The notes under the pieces are model-generated. The model did no database searches and was not told where the DNA came from. It saw only the letters and a program-made list of their open reading frames with translations. This document shows, one piece after another, positions 52,713-55,513 of a DNA stretch of 55,513 bases. Numbering within the stretch: position 1 is the stretch's first letter; each line of letters opens with the position of its first letter. The stretch covers positions 1 to 55,513 of the forward strand of contig JAGDWE010000009.1 of the NCBI GenBank assembly GCA_023255965.1, given 5' to 3'. The translations under genes and the position numbers were made by a program. This stretch comes from Desulfurococcales archaeon. Its GTDB lineage: Archaea; Thermoproteota; Thermoprotei_A; Sulfolobales; NBVN01.

Positions 52713-53032
52713 TCGACCTCCTGGGGCCTAAAGGACGGGGATAGGCATCAACCCGATCCTATACCCTGTTTGAGGGGCATTTGGGAACTTAAGCCCAAAC
52801 GAGCTTAATTTAATTCCTTAAGGCAATCAATCATCAAATACATTAAGATGTATTTATAAGCCTTCATCCACGTCTCAAAGAGCTGGACTACCATCATATT
52901 TCAGATTATTTAATGATGACAGCACTAAGATCCAGATAGGGGATCTCTGGCCACCCCGACTGCCCAGCAGATGACAAATGTAGCCACGAATAGATGCTGG
53001 GAACCCGCCCTTCGTGGCGGGGAGGAAGTTGG
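52713..53032. repeat. Small element with two hairpin ends, possible TnpB tail
   Basis: The left end is tcgacctcctggggcctaaa then ggacggggat. The inside shares gtttgaggggcatt with 18.35 and 24.98 kb, and aatcatcaaatacattaaga then tgtatttataagcc with 25.06 and 36.95 kb. The right end is ggaacccgcccttcgtggcg then gggaggaagttgg (53000-53032). A + frame across the right end reads NRCWEPALRGGEEVGG and stops, as tails of TnpB-type frames do when they run into the end hairpin. There is no intact transposase. Confidence 0.5.
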
Positions 53033-53081
53033 TGGGTAGGGCCATTAAGGGAGGGTTAAGATGGCTAGTTGCAGTGGGCAG

Positions 53082-53828
53082 TTACATGTTTTCGCTTTCC
53101 TTTAGGTATTTATTAGATAGTTCTAAATCACCTTTAAGTCTATATACTTCGGCTAATTCCTTAAGTGCTTCAGGCGTTCTGTGGCACCTTAAGGCATTTT
53201 CATAGTTAGTAATTGCGTTATCTAAATCCCCTATTAACGTGTAAAGCCTAGCTAATCCTAAATAACCTTCGTAGCTATTTACATCCATGCTAATGACCCT
53301 CACAAATAAATCGTAGGCGTTCTTAAATGCTCTTTCGGATTGCTCTCTTAATGGGAAATTGCTCGTCCTCTCATATTCTTTAAGGATCTTTAAGTAATTA
53401 AGGTAGATATTGCCCCTGATAACATATGCCTCAGCATCCTGAGGGGCCAACAACCCTAGGATTTCGCTAAGTATGAATACGTTAGCTAATGGGTGTTCTT
53501 CTGCTCCGATGCTCTCTAAATGGTTTATGATGGTGTTAACGTTCCTTAACCATAGCCTAAGAACCTTCTTAAAGCAAGCTACTAAGCCGTCATACGACTT
53601 AAGTAGGTATTCAATAACCTCCACGTCTCGTAAGCCTAGCAAATCGTCTAAATTGATTAACAACAAATAAAGCACTGAGTAACGACCTTCGCTATCAGCC
53701 TCCATGGCATTCTTAAACAACTCCACTACATCCTTAATTAAACGCTCGTCGCGTTCACCTCCTAAGCTGATCTCACCTAATTTTATGAATAACTTTGATA
53801 GCAGCTCTTCGGCACTCATTCTACGCAC
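53082..53828 (-). CDS. TPR-repeat protein
   Basis: A 248-aa soluble helical protein. The C-terminal ~80 residues hold at least two clear TPR units (GYLGLARLYTLIGDLDNAIT, NYENALRCHRTPEALKELAE), and earlier helices may be diverged repeats. Such proteins mediate protein-protein contacts. It stands alone, so no partner is indicated by neighbours. Confidence 0.75.
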   Translation of the reverse strand: MRRMSAEELLSKLFIKLGEISLGGERDERLIKDVVELFKNAMEADSEGRYSVLYLLLINLDDLLGLRDVEVIEYLLKSYDGLVACFKKVLRLWLRNVNTIINHLESIGAEEHPLANVFILSEILGLLAPQDAEAYVIRGNIYLNYLKILKEYERTSNFPLREQSERAFKNAYDLFVRVISMDVNSYEGYLGLARLYTLIGDLDNAITNYENALRCHRTPEALKELAEVYRLKGDLELSNKYLKESENM

Positions 53829-53972
53829 CTGATAATTTATCGTATAAAAGAATGTTTTAAATATCTACTTCGAGCTTAAACAATACAATGACGTGGCTGC
53901 CATGATACATGATGCGTTAGATAAATAAAACTCCTTACTTATAATCTCTTAAATTATCTTTTAATTAATGAT
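53829..53972. other. Short gap between TPR gene and iron-sulphur gene
   Basis: AT-rich. A TATA-like ttttaaatat (53854-53863) lies about 30 bp upstream of the TPR gene on its strand. Nothing else is seen. Confidence 0.4.
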
Positions 53973-54611
53973 TTAGATTTTCTGGACTAGCTGTTTTACT
54001 AGTTTTACTGCTCTTACAGGGTTGAATATGCCGCAACTACAACAAGCAGCCATTACCTCAGCTGCTTCCTCAGCCGTTATTCTACCCCTCTTAACATCTT
54101 GAGCTAACTTCATAACTAGATGCCTTGATACGAACTGATGTCCACACATCGTACATATCTTAAGCACCTCCTCGTGCTTGGGCAATAATTCGGTCTTACC
54201 CCAGATGCCTAATGATATGTTAACGGTATGCGGCCTAGCAATCTTTTTAACTTCATCGTAAAGACCGCTAATAACCACTGACATACCTAAGTCGGCCTTC
54301 TTTAAATCGTCTACAACCTTCTTAACCGTCCCTAGGTCCGTAAATACACCATGGAATATCGATCTGTCATGCACTCCCTCAAGTAATTTCCCGACAGGAT
54401 CGATCCTGAAGCCCGCCCTATACCTGCTTCCTTGTGTCATATCACCTATGTTGACTGGATTATGTTTACTGATTATTCTTAAGGCTTCAGCTAACTTAGG
54501 GGCCGCGCCCTTGTCGTTAAATCCTCTAGCGGACATCACTAATACCACGAAGTCTTCCTTTAATTCCTCGTAAGTACCTTGCCTATGTAATGTGTGAGTC
54601 ATTACTCCCAC
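53973..54611 (-). CDS. Unknown protein with C-terminal cysteine cluster, partner of the ferredoxin-domain gene
   Basis: A 212-aa protein. The central region is alpha/beta (DLGMSVVISGLYDEVKKIAR). The C-terminal part has CTMCGH and AACCSCGIFN, enough cysteines for a metal or Fe-S site. I do not recognise the family. It overlaps the upstream 4Fe-4S gene by 10 bp, so the two products probably form a redox complex. The reaction is unknown. Confidence 0.6.
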   Translation of the reverse strand: MGVMTHTLHRQGTYEELKEDFVVLVMSARGFNDKGAAPKLAEALRIISKHNPVNIGDMTQGSRYRAGFRIDPVGKLLEGVHDRSIFHGVFTDLGTVKKVVDDLKKADLGMSVVISGLYDEVKKIARPHTVNISLGIWGKTELLPKHEEVLKICTMCGHQFVSRHLVMKLAQDVKRGRITAEEAAEVMAACCSCGIFNPVRAVKLVKQLVQKI

Positions 54612-55354
54612 CCAATAAACGGCTTACCTAAACCTATGTTTATCTTCATATTCGGTCTGGGCTCTATACCTAATTGCCTAAGCACCTCAAAGGCCTCTGG
54701 CTCGCCATCAGGTTTCACCCGGCTTACTAATCCAACGGAGATGACCGTGTTTAACTCCTTGCTAACCTCCTTAACTATCTGTAAGACCTTAGATGCTAAC
54801 TCCTTAGGTGCCTTAGCCTCAACTACCGCTGAGAGTAGGTATACATTACGTAGCTTAGGGTCTCTGACCTCCCCCGTCCTAGGATCTATTAGTAACTTGG
54901 TAACTGGGTTCTCAGGTTCGAATGTAACGTAGGGGGCTATAGCCCTGCAGACCTTCTCGATATCTGATACACGGACCCCCACCCCAGTAGGTCTACCCAT
55001 ATCTAGTGAGAAGCCTATCTCACCGAACTTAAACCTACCTGTTACGTCATTAGTCTTCATCTCCTCAGTACCCCTGCCAGCCATACCTGTCTCAGGCCAT
55101 ACAGCAGTAGCTGATGCGAAGAAGAACTTCAGCCTCCGTTCAAATGGCATCTTCTCAGGTGGCGTAGGTTCAATAGCGTCCTTAGGACATCTAGCAACCC
55201 TATAGCAAATCCAGCACTCAACGCACTTATCCTCATCAACCCTAGCGAAGGACCTACCACCCTCACTAACTATTTGTATAGCGCCTGTAGGACAGAAGGG
55301 CACGCAATGCGTACATGCAACGCATTTAGAGGGATTTATGTACAAATGCATCAC
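54602..55354 (-). CDS. 2x4Fe-4S ferredoxin-domain protein of unknown pathway
   Basis: A 250-aa protein. Residues 10-65 hold a ferredoxin domain with CVACTHCVPFCPTG and CVECWICYRVARCP, giving two clusters. The other ~180 residues are an alpha/beta domain (GRPTGVGVRVSDIEKVCRAI, LSAVVEAKAPKELASKVL) I cannot place. A TATA-like tttttaaacccc precedes it on the minus strand. It is the first gene of a two-gene operon. Confidence 0.7.
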   Translation of the reverse strand: MMHLYINPSKCVACTHCVPFCPTGAIQIVSEGGRSFARVDEDKCVECWICYRVARCPKDAIEPTPPEKMPFERRLKFFFASATAVWPETGMAGRGTEEMKTNDVTGRFKFGEIGFSLDMGRPTGVGVRVSDIEKVCRAIAPYVTFEPENPVTKLLIDPRTGEVRDPKLRNVYLLSAVVEAKAPKELASKVLQIVKEVSKELNTVISVGLVSRVKPDGEPEAFEVLRQLGIEPRPNMKINIGLGKPFIGWE

Positions 55355-55477
55355 CGGAGGATATATTTAGGCAGGGGTTTAAAAACATAACGTAAGAAAC
55401 CCCAGCTAGTATTTACCTGCCTTAGTAGGAGGTTAAAAGTAGAAAGATTTATAAGTAATGTTAAAGTAGATCTCAAG

Positions 55478-55513
55478 GTGTTATTGGTGTCGTTAAGGCC
55501 TTCAACCACGCTA
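55478..55513 (+). CDS. Start of a gene cut by the window edge
   Basis: A TATA-like gatttataag (55446-55455) and the ribosome-binding-like AAGGTG precede an open frame from GTG 55478 (or GTG 55487) that runs off the end. Only 12 codons are visible, so no product can be named. Confidence 0.35.
   Translation, partial: MLLVSLRPSTTL

Overview
The window is from a hyperthermophilic crenarchaeon (Thermoproteota), most likely of the Thermoproteales and close to the Caldivirga/Vulcanisaeta/Thermocladium type. The evidence is a Cren7 chromatin protein, a full-length reverse gyrase, archaeal ether-lipid enzymes, aIF1, aIF2-alpha, Nop10 and RpoP, and tRNAs with encoded CCA ends, two of which carry introns at non-canonical positions. 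The genus is inferred; no rRNA is present to settle it. Base composition is AT-rich (by eye) except in tRNAs and a set of short GC-rich mobile-element remnants.

Layout. 158-841 is a HAD phosphatase. 920-4885 is a tightly overlapping three-gene operon (a divergent tubulin/FtsZ-fold candidate, a polytopic coiled-coil membrane protein, and a protein with a PH-like start). 5065-7764 holds an Mrr-like nuclease, a site-2 protease and a class II aldolase. 8247-18022 holds an MTHFR fusion, geranylgeranyl reductase, tRNA thiolase, Taw3, DGGGP synthase, DUF763, a stomatin/NfeD pair and Hjc; this block is bracketed by a nearly identical ~208-bp inverted repeat. 18496-20254 is the translation operon S26e-L44e-S27e-aIF2-alpha-Nop10. 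20436-26922 holds ProS, CDP-archaeol synthase, a RecA paralogue, a RuvC-fold protein, KsgA and aldehyde ferredoxin oxidoreductase. 27364-35002 holds reverse gyrase, a nitrilase-like protein and the four-subunit pyruvate/2-oxoacid ferredoxin oxidoreductase. 37257-42851 holds GlyRS, agmatinase, RpoP, aIF1, Cren7 and a phosphoesterase. 42848-51619 is an 8.8-kb single-strand operon: pilin-like protein, Tad-type ATPase interrupted by a 447-residue intein, TadC-like membrane protein, a large probable beta-propeller protein and a HerA/VirB4-like ATPase. The right end has a pyruvoyl decarboxylase (polyamines), a TPR protein and an iron-sulphur protein pair.

Two systems deserve most attention. The first is the tubulin/FtsZ-like operon; Thermoproteales are generally reported to lack both FtsZ and the Cdv/ESCRT division machinery. 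The second is the pilus-like operon, which joins a Tad-type pilus motor to a VirB4/HerA-type ATPase and so may be a secretion or DNA-exchange machine. Both are inferences from sequence.

Non-coding content includes three tRNAs (Lys, Asn, Thr) and two good C/D-box sRNA candidates between the aldehyde oxidoreductase and reverse gyrase, whose guides appear complementary to the conserved 23S peptidyl-transferase segment. A third candidate lies near 35.58 kb. At least a dozen solitary hairpin ends of IS605/TnpB type, with a few decayed tnpB fragments, are scattered between genes; two coincide with gene stop codons.
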